A stretch of DNA of 38,894 nt from JAGBWK01 sp964462445. Lineage in GTDB: Bacteria; Bacteroidota; Bacteroidia; Bacteroidales; Muribaculaceae. Shown one piece after another: positions 1 through 7,813 of this stretch. The position numbers and the translations under genes were made by a program. The DNA lies in contig CAYWXG010000022.1 of NCBI GenBank assembly GCA_964462445.1, forward strand, positions 1-38,894, in the 5' to 3' direction. Within the stretch, counting starts at the first letter, position 1; the number at the start of each line of letters is the position of its first letter. Below the pieces are notes generated by a model. That model saw only the letters and a program-made list of their open reading frames with translations. It was not told the DNA's origin and searched no databases.

Positions 1-54
1 CGCGAAGATACCTGCCATTGCAAGCATACTTCTGAATAGATGCTTAACTTTCAT
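1..54 (-). CDS. N-terminus of an exported protein, truncated by the window edge
   Basis: The minus strand opens with ATG at 54 and reads 18 codons off the edge: a short basic start (MKVKHLFRS), then a hydrophobic run (MLAMAGIFA). This is the beginning of a signal peptide, probably of a lipoprotein. It lies 44 bases downstream of the stop of the DUF6562-like gene and on the same strand, so it is probably the next subunit of the fimbrial operon. Too little is present to assign a family. Confidence 0.5.
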   Translation of the reverse strand, partial: MKVKHLFRSMLAMAGIFA

Positions 55-97
55 TTTGTAATATATTATTTGATTTGTTTGTTATCTATGATTTGTT

Positions 98-1000
98 TTA
101 TTCGATTACTTTGTTGTTTTCGGGGGAGGTGAACACATTTGCTATGTCAATGGTATATGAGCTGGTTCCGGTGAGTAATCCTCCTACGATATTAGTGCGG
201 TAGTTACTTTCAAATGGGATGTTTAAGAACTCGATATTTTCACGAATCGCATTGCCGTCTTGATCGTTGACGGTAAAAGTTAAATTGAGGTTTTCCTTAC
301 CTGCGTCGGGCAATATGAAGCAAGTGGCAATTTGCTTATAAGTGACACTTCCGGCAGTAAGGTCATTGCCGGTAGCAGTCAAAGAGTAGTTGATAGTTGA
401 CTCGTTGCCTACAGCTTTCCCGGCGAGTGCGTTGAAAGCTGTTTTGGTGTAGACAGTGACTGCGGTTGAAGTAGGGGTTATATCGAAATTGTCGCGAAGT
501 GCGTTCCATTCCTCGTTGGTGATACCGATATTGAGTTGAGCGAAAGGACGCACGAGAGTAACCTCCTTAGAAGCGGAAGAGGAAATGGTGACTTCAACGC
601 TTTGAGTGAAAGCATCGAAATCGCTTTCGGGGGTAGTTGCCGAAGTGTTGCGAGTAATGGATTTGAGGTCGGCAACATTGTAGCAGTCGTTCTTCATCGC
701 CCAGAACACAACATCGTAGGTGCGACCCTTGATCAAAGTCGGTGCGTAGATGATATCTTGACCATCGACGATGTCGACAACTTTGCGAAGGAGCGGCAAT
801 TCGACACCATCTTCAAAAACGGCGCATACCACCTTGTTGACCACCATCGAGCCATTATCAGAAGCGCGAGAAGCAACGTCGGCAGGAATTTCAGCCTTGA
901 AACTCATTTCAACACTTTCATTGCCCAAAATCTCCTCCTCTTGAGAGCAAGAAGCGAAGAGCATCGGCAACGCTATCAGTATGTAGATTAATTTCTTCAT
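98..1000 (-). CDS. DUF6562-like fimbrial lipoprotein
   Basis: This 300-residue protein begins with a lipoprotein signal peptide (basic MKK, hydrophobic stretch, lipobox LFASC with Cys18). An acidic tether (QEEE) and a stretch ending SRAS follow; fimbrillins of the P. gingivalis type are often cut after such an Arg. The motifs GRTYDVVFWA near residue 95 and RPFAQLNIG near residue 150 are what I associate with DUF6562, a domain of Bacteroidales surface proteins related to fimbrillins. No enzyme motif is visible. The gene follows the larger DUF6562-like gene at the end of a leftward operon, so it is probably a structural or accessory subunit of the same surface fibre. The family name comes from memory and was not searched. 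Confidence 0.75.
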   Translation of the reverse strand: MKKLIYILIALPMLFASCSQEEEILGNESVEMSFKAEIPADVASRASDNGSMVVNKVVCAVFEDGVELPLLRKVVDIVDGQDIIYAPTLIKGRTYDVVFWAMKNDCYNVADLKSITRNTSATTPESDFDAFTQSVEVTISSSASKEVTLVRPFAQLNIGITNEEWNALRDNFDITPTSTAVTVYTKTAFNALAGKAVGNESTINYSLTATGNDLTAGSVTYKQIATCFILPDAGKENLNLTFTVNDQDGNAIRENIEFLNIPFESNYRTNIVGGLLTGTSSYTIDIANVFTSPENNKVIE

Positions 1001-1033
1001 TATATTTTATTGATTAGTAATTTTTAGGCTATT

Positions 1034-1240
1034 TTAGAATATCTGAGTATTGTCTATATAAACCTTCCCTTGGCTATCCAGAATAGGGACAGCGTAACAT
1101 TGCCCCACTAATGGATAGTAAGTATAAGTAACCGTCGGCCACCAACCTTCCCATGTGGTTTTAGTGACTACGTGTTGATCAAAAGAGGCAGCTTTCCCAT
1201 TGCTTGCGTTGGTAAAGTATTTGTCCCTAAAATTTTGCAA
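1034..1240 (-). pseudogene. Displaced C-terminal tail of the upstream DUF6562-like gene
   Basis: A 68-codon open frame on the minus strand overlaps the end of the 649-codon gene in the -1 frame. It has no proper ATG; its first codon is TTG inside the upstream gene. Its content is protein-like (DKYFTNASNGKAASF, then WWPTVTYTYYPLVGQCY, then VPILDSQGKVYIDNT) and it runs up to the next gene with normal spacing. Joining the two frames at the A4/T4/G3 run at 1225-1236 would give one continuous protein of about 694 residues. A one-base loss there, either real or a sequencing error, explains the arrangement. I see no canonical slippery heptamer in the zero frame. Confidence 0.55.
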
Positions 1241-3117
1241 TTATTGATTTTTACAGAACCGGCTTCCTGAGTTCTGATGTCACCAATAAATGGGGCAACA
1301 CTTCGATCCCACAAAGTTGCACTATAGGTAACACAATTGAAATTATTATCTGATACTGTACAATTAGAGATTTCATTGACAGTTGAAGCGTCAAGCATTG
1401 TTATATATCCAATTAATCCCCCTATTTCACCATTAGCTTTGAACCCGTCGCTTACTATCTTAGAATCATAGTTTTCGATGTCGTAATTTGTTACGGAGCT
1501 ATTGGTGCACGTGATTTTACTGAAAATTCCGCCACATAATCCACCCATCTTGCATACTCCATATAAGTATCCATTCTTAACGTGGACATTATTGATAGTC
1601 GTTGCTTCATACGCAAATCCACGTAATGTCCCAACATAAGCATTACCTTCTGACGCGTCGTGCGTTACTCGAATATCCGCGCCGTCAAAGGTGACATTCT
1701 CGAATGTTGAAGCGCAACTTTCACTTTTTACAAACCCCCCATAATAATTGTCTCTAATGGAAATGTTATAGATAGTCTTTCCATTTCCGTCAAGTTTGGT
1801 TAATGTGCTTAACGACTTGAAGATATGATTACGAGTTCCATCTTTAGATGCGCCATCCAAATCATATTCCATACACACATTTTCCATCAATTTGATGCTT
1901 CCTGCAGCTGCTCCTTGCAATGATGCCAAGTCGAAAGCGGAGTAGATGAGTTTTGTAGAGCCGTCGGTGAGCGGGGTGATTTTGGTTGTTCCGTCCCAAC
2001 AGGGGATAAATCGGACTCCGCCAAGCATCACCGTGCCACGATAACATTCCTCCTTGCCAAGCCAACCATCATATTTTGAATAATCGTTGGCTGCGAGCCA
2101 TGCACCTTCATTACCCTCGCGGTAGGGTGATACGAAATCATTGGCTTGAGCTGCGGTGGCAGAGAGTGTAAGGGTGCAATTGCTGTTGAATGTCAAATGT
2201 TCGTTGGGGTCATATCCGCGAAGCAATCCCACGAAATGACCGGTGGCAGATTCACCGAGGACGTTGGTTTTGCAGTTGGCTTTGAGTGTGATGGCTTCAG
2301 AGCCTTTGAATTCCAATGATTTTATCGGTTCACCACCGGCTACCGGTTGTAATTTGAAAGTGGCCTCGATAGTAGCGAAATCCGAGGCGGGAGCAAAGAG
2401 GTAGTTGCTTGTAAGGTAGTAATAATCCACACCGTCGACTGTCAGTGTTTCCTGAGTGAAATCGGCGAAGTTGAAAGTCACATCGTCGGCGGGGTCGGAG
2501 AGCGACGCTGTGGTAATCGTGCCGTTGAGAGGGTTGAACGAAGAGGGAATATTGGCAAAAGTGATTTCTGCGCGATGCACTCCGCTTTCGGGGCGGGTGG
2601 CTTTGTCGGCGAAATTGAGTTGCGCAAAGGGTCGTGATAATACAACAGGGCGGTTCTCCACTTTAGATACTCCTACAGTCACTTTATCCACGTAGTAGAA
2701 AGCGTCGAGTTCTTCCATTTTGTTGAAACCGCCGGAGGTGTAATCATCGTAGTTGACTGTGATATCGCCGTTGTCGGTTAGAACGTAGGCGGTATTGGCG
2801 GAATTCTGTGCCCAGAACAACACTTGGTAGGTGCGTCCCTCGATTAACGTGATGCTAACGCCGTTTTTCGCCTCAGCCCAAGTTTTATTCAACGAGAAGC
2901 GGCACGAGCCGTTTTCATACACTCCTATAATGACTTGGTCGATGCCCTCGGCCTCACCGATAGCACGCGACTGCGGCTCCGAATTCAAAGAGGGGAGGAA
3001 TGTGACGTCGACGCTTTCACCGTCGATGTCGGCGATGAAGTCATCTTCGTTGCAGCCGACCGCAATCGTTGCGATTAGCGCGAGGAGTAGATATTGTATG
3101 TGTCGATATATATTCAT
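1168..3117 (-). CDS. DUF6562-like surface lipoprotein with repeat-rich C-terminal half, probably frameshifted
   Basis: This frame encodes 649 residues. It has a lipoprotein signal (MNIYRH..., lipobox ending VGC with Cys22), an N-terminal DUF6562-like domain (GRTYQVLFWAQN near residue 95, RPFAQLNFAD near residue 165), and a C-terminal half with short repeats rich in N, G and V (NGKTIYNISIRDN, GGLIGYIT) that resemble GLUG or right-handed beta-helix turns. The start ATG overlaps the stop of the preceding anchor gene by one base (TAATG), which implies translational coupling. The frame ends LPLLINT at 1168, but a neighbouring frame from 1240 to 1034 continues with well-ordered protein sequence, so the last 24 or so residues are probably out of frame. 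The likely role is a large tip or adhesin subunit of the fimbria. Function is inferred from context. Confidence 0.75.
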   Translation of the reverse strand: MNIYRHIQYLLLALIATIAVGCNEDDFIADIDGESVDVTFLPSLNSEPQSRAIGEAEGIDQVIIGVYENGSCRFSLNKTWAEAKNGVSITLIEGRTYQVLFWAQNSANTAYVLTDNGDITVNYDDYTSGGFNKMEELDAFYYVDKVTVGVSKVENRPVVLSRPFAQLNFADKATRPESGVHRAEITFANIPSSFNPLNGTITTASLSDPADDVTFNFADFTQETLTVDGVDYYYLTSNYLFAPASDFATIEATFKLQPVAGGEPIKSLEFKGSEAITLKANCKTNVLGESATGHFVGLLRGYDPNEHLTFNSNCTLTLSATAAQANDFVSPYREGNEGAWLAANDYSKYDGWLGKEECYRGTVMLGGVRFIPCWDGTTKITPLTDGSTKLIYSAFDLASLQGAAAGSIKLMENVCMEYDLDGASKDGTRNHIFKSLSTLTKLDGNGKTIYNISIRDNYYGGFVKSESCASTFENVTFDGADIRVTHDASEGNAYVGTLRGFAYEATTINNVHVKNGYLYGVCKMGGLCGGIFSKITCTNSSVTNYDIENYDSKIVSDGFKANGEIGGLIGYITMLDASTVNEISNCTVSDNNFNCVTYSATLWDRSVAPFIGDIRTQEAGSVKINNCKILGTNTLPTQAMGKLPLLINT

Positions 3118-4172
3118 TATTCTATTACAATATTATTGTCGGGCCAGCCGAAATCGGGATTAATAGTCAATCCCCCCGAAGCTTTATGAATGAGGAAAGA
3201 ACCGATCAACACGGAGTGGCGGTTGCGCAATAGCGGTATTTTTATGATTTCGGAAAGAGCGATTTGTCGACCATCGTTGTCGTAGAACCCGACTTGTATT
3301 CTCATATCCCCGTTATTACCATTGATGAGCACGTAGTCAAAACCAAGAGATGCCTCGTTGGAGCCCACTATATTCAGCTTGGATTCAAATTTCATATTCT
3401 CTGCTGCGTCGATTGGTTTGTCGGAGAATATGTTGAAAGTGTTGGGGAGGTGGCTGATGTAATTAACCACAACTGTATAGTTGTCGGTGTTGACACGCGA
3501 GGGTGGCAATTCGCCACGTGAAGCTGCGAGCATCTCTTGATATTCAATTTCCTTTTCGTAGAACTCTTGCAGGTCGTTGGAGATAAGCTCGAATTTGGCG
3601 AGCGGTCGTTGCATGGTGATGTCGAGAGTCGCGGGTTCGTGTTCCACGACACTTGACTCCAACGTGATGAATCCGGAGCCGCGGAATGCGTCGCGGTAGT
3701 CGTTGCTACCGATGTAGTCGCCGTTGAGTGTGATTTCGGAGAAATTGGTGGGGTTGTAGTGCCAATCATCGTTGGTCGACTGTATTATGTCGGACCACAC
3801 CATTATGTCATAGTTGCCGGCGGGAAGTTCCAGTATCTCTTCGAAGTCGTAACAATCGAGAATGTCCTGTGAGAAGATAAACTCTTTGGTATAGTATTCG
3901 TAGTTGCGCCCTGATTTAGACACAGGGTAAGCACGCACCACATATCTGATTTGACCGTAGTTGCGAATATTATCGTAGATAGGACCGGAGCCTTGTTCGA
4001 TGACGTTGGAGCCTTCCACCGCATGGCTCCATTTGAGCATCTCGGTTTCGAAGTTGAGACGCAATCGGAACGCCACATTTTCGGGTGTGCCGGGGAATTC
4101 ATGCACGTCGCAACTTGCGATTGAGATTGAGAGCATGATACCAAGCAATATTTTGCTGATAATGCTTTTCAT
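3117..4172 (-). CDS. FimB/Mfa2-like fimbrial anchor or minor subunit lipoprotein
   Basis: This 351-residue protein has a type II signal peptide (lipobox IASC, Cys21) followed by DVHEFPGTPENVAF and RLNFETEMLKW. In my memory that opening is typical of the FimB/Mfa2-type proteins that precede DUF6562 genes in Bacteroidales. Other matching segments are RYVVRAYPVSK, LPAGNYDIMVWSD and QRPLAKFELI. Family members anchor and limit the length of Mfa1/FimA-type fibres at the outer membrane. The ATG lies inside the stop of the upstream DUF3575 gene (ATGA, 4-bp overlap) and the stop shares one base with the next gene, so three subunits are made from one coupled message. No promoter is visible inside. Confidence 0.72.
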   Translation of the reverse strand: MKSIISKILLGIMLSISIASCDVHEFPGTPENVAFRLRLNFETEMLKWSHAVEGSNVIEQGSGPIYDNIRNYGQIRYVVRAYPVSKSGRNYEYYTKEFIFSQDILDCYDFEEILELPAGNYDIMVWSDIIQSTNDDWHYNPTNFSEITLNGDYIGSNDYRDAFRGSGFITLESSVVEHEPATLDITMQRPLAKFELISNDLQEFYEKEIEYQEMLAASRGELPPSRVNTDNYTVVVNYISHLPNTFNIFSDKPIDAAENMKFESKLNIVGSNEASLGFDYVLINGNNGDMRIQVGFYDNDGRQIALSEIIKIPLLRNRHSVLIGSFLIHKASGGLTINPDFGWPDNNIVIE

Positions 4173-5425
4173 CGTTTGCCCCCTTTCTTGTTAAGGTCGA
4201 AAGAGTAAGTGAAAGTCACGGCAGCATTATCCAATCCCCAATAAGTCTTTTTCACCGTTTCTATCATGAGCCCGGCGGAGGTGTTGGGGGTGTTGTAGAA
4301 TTTATCGTAGTGCAAGTGATATACACCCGCGCCGAGAGTAAACTCAATGTGCCAGCGATTGTCGCTTGTAATAGGTTTTCGATAACCGATGCTGATACCG
4401 CCACCGAGAGCGGGGGATTTGCCGTCGTGGTCCTGATAGCGTATGTCTCCGTCGATAGCGAGGTTGTAGTAAGCCATACCGAAGTGTGCGCCACCAAACC
4501 ATCCCTCGTTGTCTTCATTCAGCCAGTATCTTACTTCAGGTTGAAGAGCGAAAGTGCGGAATTTGATTGTCGAGGTGAAATAGTTGAGGGCCGAAAAGTA
4601 AACGGGAAGCGTGAACGACCAATGTTCTGCCAAGTCGATTTCGGCAGCAATGTTGGAAATAGCCAATGCCCATCCCAGGGTATTAGTTTTCAGATGCAAT
4701 TTGCGAGTCCAAGATTCGTCGATGACAACGGTGTCGGGCGCTGCCACTACAACAGTGTCGACCACCTCTTCCACTTCGATAACTTCTTCAACAACTTCGA
4801 CGGGAGCCGGTTCTTCAATCGGTTTGGGTTCCTGCTTATAAGTAATAAAGACCACGCAGGCGTTACGCATGCGCGAGAAGTACAAGTTATTGAGCTGTTG
4901 CCACGGTTTGCCATCGTCGAGGGCTTGAAGTTGGATGACACGATGGTCGATGTGGCGGTTGCCGGGGTAGTCGATGAGTCGAGCCTCTTGGTCGATGATG
5001 TCGAGGATAGCTTGTTTCTGCTCGATGTCGGAATTAACGACAAATTCGCGAAGAGAGTCCCATGGAATATGTTCGTCATCGCGAGTGATAATCTCTTCGG
5101 GAATGTCGACTTCACTACGTACTAAATTTTCAAGAGCTTCCAGACGTTTGTGGGCGAGATTGCGGTTGAGTTGGTGGCTGCCTTCGGGAGAAGCAGAGCC
5201 GCAGAACGACACTTCAAGCATCGTCGTGGTAGAATCATTCTCTACCTCACGTAGAAAATTGATTATTTGATTTAATCTTGCCGAGTTGTCGCTTAAGTTT
5301 CTTTCGATGATAGCGCTATTCACACGAAAGTCCACACTAATCTCGGTGTGTATTTCCTGTGAATGTGCTCCAACGACGACTAAGAGCAAGACAGTCAGGG
5401 TGATATATACGTGTTTTAAATGCAT
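4169..5425 (-). CDS. OmpA-like / DUF3575 outer-membrane protein of the fimbrial operon
   Basis: This 418-residue protein starts with a Sec signal (MHLKHVYITLTVLLLVVVGAHSQ). Residues about 25-200 look OmpA-like: VDFRVNSAIIERN, then GSASPEGSHQLNRNLAHKR, the peptidoglycan-binding-like segment where residues are counted as a family of repeats. A Pro/Glu/Val-rich linker follows (about 205-240). The C-terminal 180 residues are aromatic-alternating beta strands that I associate with DUF3575 (KTNTLGWALAISN, PEVRYWL, LGGGISIGYR), probably an eight-stranded outer-membrane barrel. It is first in the operon and the promoter at 5511-5540 points at it. The likely role is an outer-membrane platform for the fimbria. 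The domain split is inferred. Confidence 0.78.
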   Translation of the reverse strand: MHLKHVYITLTVLLLVVVGAHSQEIHTEISVDFRVNSAIIERNLSDNSARLNQIINFLREVENDSTTTMLEVSFCGSASPEGSHQLNRNLAHKRLEALENLVRSEVDIPEEIITRDDEHIPWDSLREFVVNSDIEQKQAILDIIDQEARLIDYPGNRHIDHRVIQLQALDDGKPWQQLNNLYFSRMRNACVVFITYKQEPKPIEEPAPVEVVEEVIEVEEVVDTVVVAAPDTVVIDESWTRKLHLKTNTLGWALAISNIAAEIDLAEHWSFTLPVYFSALNYFTSTIKFRTFALQPEVRYWLNEDNEGWFGGAHFGMAYYNLAIDGDIRYQDHDGKSPALGGGISIGYRKPITSDNRWHIEFTLGAGVYHLHYDKFYNTPNTSAGLMIETVKKTYWGLDNAAVTFTYSFDLNKKGGKR

Positions 5426-5478
5426 GTTTCGATTAAAATATCAACTTTTTTACTCCTATAGGAAGACTAAAATAATAG

Positions 5479-5500
5479 ACATCTCTTTGTAAGAGACGTT
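5479..5500 (+). repeat. Palindromic repeat copy 1 (left arm of an inverted pair)
   Basis: This 22-bp copy contains the core TCTCTT-TGT-AAGAGA and ends in GACGTT. It is an exact reverse complement of 5788-5809. It lies at about +5 to +26 of the predicted fimbrial transcript, so it would form a hairpin at the mRNA 5' end or a site for a dimeric DNA-binding protein or recombinase. Confidence 0.85.
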
Positions 5501-5510
5501 TAATTATGCG

Positions 5511-5540
5511 CAAAGATATAAATTATTTTGCTATTAACAA
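5511..5540 (-). promoter_or_regulatory. Promoter of the fimbrial operon
   Basis: On the minus strand there is a -33 TTG (5540-5538), a 19-bp spacer and a -7 TATCTTTG (5518-5511), which fits the Bacteroidetes consensus TTTG and TAnnTTTG. Transcription would start near 5504-5507, giving a leader of about 80 nt to the ATG at 5425. The promoter lies just inside the inverted repeat pair 5479-5500/5788-5809. Confidence 0.65.
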
Positions 5541-5580
5541 TAAAAAAACGCCGTATTTTTATCCTAATAAATGCGATATT

Positions 5581-5612
5581 TATGTAATATCTCTTTGTAA
5601 GAGACGATATTA
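5581..5612 (+). repeat. Palindromic repeat copy 2, with extended flanking palindrome
   Basis: The 18-bp element ATCTCTTTGTAAGAGACG at 5589-5606 is identical to 5481-5498 and in the same orientation. The 8-bp flanks TGTAATAT and ATATTACA add a further inverted repeat, offset by three bases on one side. The centre is roughly 90 bp upstream of the predicted fimbrial transcription start, a normal distance for an activator site. Confidence 0.8.
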
Positions 5613-5787
5613 CAATGCAAAAATAATTATTTATTTATAAAAAATACCATTATTCAGCAACTTTTTTTCTCGCAACCAAGAATATTTCATTCTTTCTTTA
5701 TTTTTTCAAAAAAATATTTTTTCATCTAAAAAGAATCCGATGTGATATCTGTATCTTTTTGGTCGACAGCTAATTAACCATCAAAAG

Positions 5788-5816
5788 AACGTCTCTTACA
5801 AAGAGATGTTTTTTTA
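5788..5816 (+). repeat. Palindromic repeat copy 3, inverted; also terminator-like
   Basis: Bases 5788-5809 are the exact reverse complement of 5479-5500. On the plus strand the arms AACGTCTCTT and AAGAGATGTT pair over ten positions, one of them a G-U pair, around an ACA loop. Seven T residues follow, so the copy also reads as a weak intrinsic terminator in front of the CapD-like gene. The copy in front of the fimbrial operon lacks the T run in its own reading direction. Confidence 0.8.
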
Positions 5817-5870
5817 TGCTCACGATAAAAATAACGCGGATTTAGGTAGTAGTCTTGATTTCGTGTTTTA

Positions 5871-7784
5871 ATGAGCTTTTTCTCTAAAATTTCGAGTTGG
5901 TATTTTACAAAAAAATCGTTGCCGTATTGGGCAATTGCTTTGATTGATTGCGTATTGGTGTTTGCATCAATGTTGTTTGTCTATACACTTAGCAGTGGAT
6001 TAATGGCAACGGTGTCGGTGCTCCAACCATTAAGTCTCACGATATTATTATATGTATTGTGTTATGTGGTTGGTTTCCGTGTATTTCATACTTATGCCGG
6101 GGTATTCCGATACTCTTCGTTTGTCGACCTGTTGCGAGTGGCGCGAGCCATAGCTTTGGCATTGGTTTTGTCGTTGGGATTACGCCTATTGCTCAATGGA
6201 TATGATGAATTCTTTATTTTTATAAGGTGGCGAGTGCTGCTTATCTCATCGGCATTGTCGATGCTATTGATGTGGGGGATGCGCGTATTTGTAAAATTCC
6301 TTCACGATAATACTTTTGCGCGTCGAAATGCGGAGAAAGTATTTATATATGGTGTTAAAGATGGCGGAATTGCGATAGCTAAAAGTCTCGGCAGTCAAGA
6401 CTCTTCAAAATATGTATTGACAGGCTTTGTGAGTGACGAGCCGGAAATGTTTGGCAGAATACTCATGGGTGTTCCTGTCTATGCCAACAATGAGAATCTC
6501 ATTGAATTGATGAAGCGCAAAGGGGCTACGCGATTGCTTGTTTCGCCGCTTCGCACCGAGAATCTGCGCCGGAATAAACGAATGATAAATGAGCTTATCG
6601 AAGCCGGAATTAAAATATTGATTTATAATCAACTTCAGGAGTGGGACGGTAAGAGTGATATTCATGCTCAGCAGTTACGTGAGGTAGAAATCGAAGACTT
6701 GCTCCCGCGTGAAGAGATTGATATTGATATCGATGCTACGTGTCGTCAACTCTCCGGGAAATGTATCCTTATCACCGGTGCTGCGGGATCGATAGGAAGC
6801 GAGATAGTGCGCCAAGTATCGATTTATTCACCCTCTAAACTGGTGTTAATCGACCAATCCGAGACACCGCTTCACGATGTGCGTAGATTTATGGCACGCG
6901 ACTATCCTGATGTAGAATCGCTTACCATTGTTGCCGACATTACGCATAAAATGCGTATGGAAGAGCTATTTGCCCGATATCGCCCGAATTATGTGTTTCA
7001 TGCAGCGGCCTATAAACATGTGCCAATGATGGAGGATAATCCCGGCGAGGCTATCAGAAACAACGTGGAGGGTACGCGTATCATTGCTGACCTCGCGGTG
7101 AAGTATGGCGCAGAGAAGTTTGTTATGGTCAGCACTGATAAAGCTGTTAATCCTACCAATGTGATGGGCTGCTCGAAACGTATTTGTGAGATTTATGTGC
7201 AGTCGCTTGATATTGCTATTAAAGCCGGCAAGGTGAATGGAGTGACACGTTTTGTTACCACTCGTTTTGGCAACGTGTTGGGGTCAAACGGGTCGGTAAT
7301 TCCGATTTTCAAAGAGCAGATAAAGCGTGGCGAACCAATCACAGTCACTCACCCCGATATATTCCGCTATTTTATGCTTATTCCGGAGGCATGTAAGCTT
7401 GTGCTTGAGGCCGGAACGATAAGTCAAGGTGGAGAAATTTTCGTGTTTGATATGGGTGAGCCGGTTAAAATTGTAGACTTAGCCAAGCAGATGATAAAAT
7501 TGAGTGGTGCTGATGTGAAAATTGAGTTCACCGGCTTGCGCGATGGGGAGAAACTATATGAGGAAGTGCTCAATGAGAAGGAAATTTCCCTCCCGACAGT
7601 GCATCCGAAAATCATGATAGCCAAAGTGCGCGAATATGACTATGAGTCGATTGTGGGAGTTTACGATGAATTATATCAATCGTCGCTGACAGAGGATAAT
7701 ATGTCGATAGTGAAGCGCATGAAGCAACTTGTGCCGGAATTTAAGAGTCAGCACTCAGTCTACGAAGTTCTCGATAAAGAGTAG
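5871..7784 (+). CDS. FlaA1/CapD-family nucleotide-sugar 4,6-dehydratase, membrane-anchored long form
   Basis: This 637-residue protein has four or five N-terminal membrane helices (about 18-145), a CoA-binding-like Rossmann segment (about 150-270), and a C-terminal SDR domain with the NAD-binding motif GAAGSIG at 303-309. It carries the Ser-Met-Lys type catalytic set typical of WbpM/PglF/CapD enzymes, with S421 and T422-D423-K424, then NPTNVMGCSKR with M432 and K436. Known relatives convert UDP-GlcNAc to the 4-keto-6-deoxy sugar, the first step towards capsule, O-antigen or glycoprotein sugars. Length is normal for the long form. No glycosyltransferase or capsule gene sits beside it. The nearest good TAnnTTTG promoter points away from it (5511-5540). 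ATG at 5871 is the first reasonable start. Confidence 0.9.
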   Translation: MSFFSKISSWYFTKKSLPYWAIALIDCVLVFASMLFVYTLSSGLMATVSVLQPLSLTILLYVLCYVVGFRVFHTYAGVFRYSSFVDLLRVARAIALALVLSLGLRLLLNGYDEFFIFIRWRVLLISSALSMLLMWGMRVFVKFLHDNTFARRNAEKVFIYGVKDGGIAIAKSLGSQDSSKYVLTGFVSDEPEMFGRILMGVPVYANNENLIELMKRKGATRLLVSPLRTENLRRNKRMINELIEAGIKILIYNQLQEWDGKSDIHAQQLREVEIEDLLPREEIDIDIDATCRQLSGKCILITGAAGSIGSEIVRQVSIYSPSKLVLIDQSETPLHDVRRFMARDYPDVESLTIVADITHKMRMEELFARYRPNYVFHAAAYKHVPMMEDNPGEAIRNNVEGTRIIADLAVKYGAEKFVMVSTDKAVNPTNVMGCSKRICEIYVQSLDIAIKAGKVNGVTRFVTTRFGNVLGSNGSVIPIFKEQIKRGEPITVTHPDIFRYFMLIPEACKLVLEAGTISQGGEIFVFDMGEPVKIVDLAKQMIKLSGADVKIEFTGLRDGEKLYEEVLNEKEISLPTVHPKIMIAKVREYDYESIVGVYDELYQSSLTEDNMSIVKRMKQLVPEFKSQHSVYEVLDKE

Positions 7785-7813
7785 GCTTTTGCCCCTTTCC
7801 AAAGTTTTTGTGG

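Noticed and set aside
536..991. 151-codon plus-strand open frame opposite the first DUF6562-like gene
   Set aside because: It lies wholly inside a lipoprotein gene with a clear signal peptide and family motifs; the opposite-strand translation has no motif, no promoter and no separate context.
1225..1240. Programmed -1 ribosomal frameshifting at the A4/T4 run
   Set aside because: In the zero frame the codons are TGC AAA ATT TTA GGG; no X XXY YYZ heptamer is in register and no stimulatory stem follows closely, so simple base loss is the better explanation.
4310..5125. 271-codon plus-strand open frame opposite the DUF3575 gene
   Set aside because: Long, but the real gene on the other strand has a signal peptide, OmpA-like and DUF3575 motifs, and fits the operon. 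The shadow has no start signal and reads as low-quality sequence.
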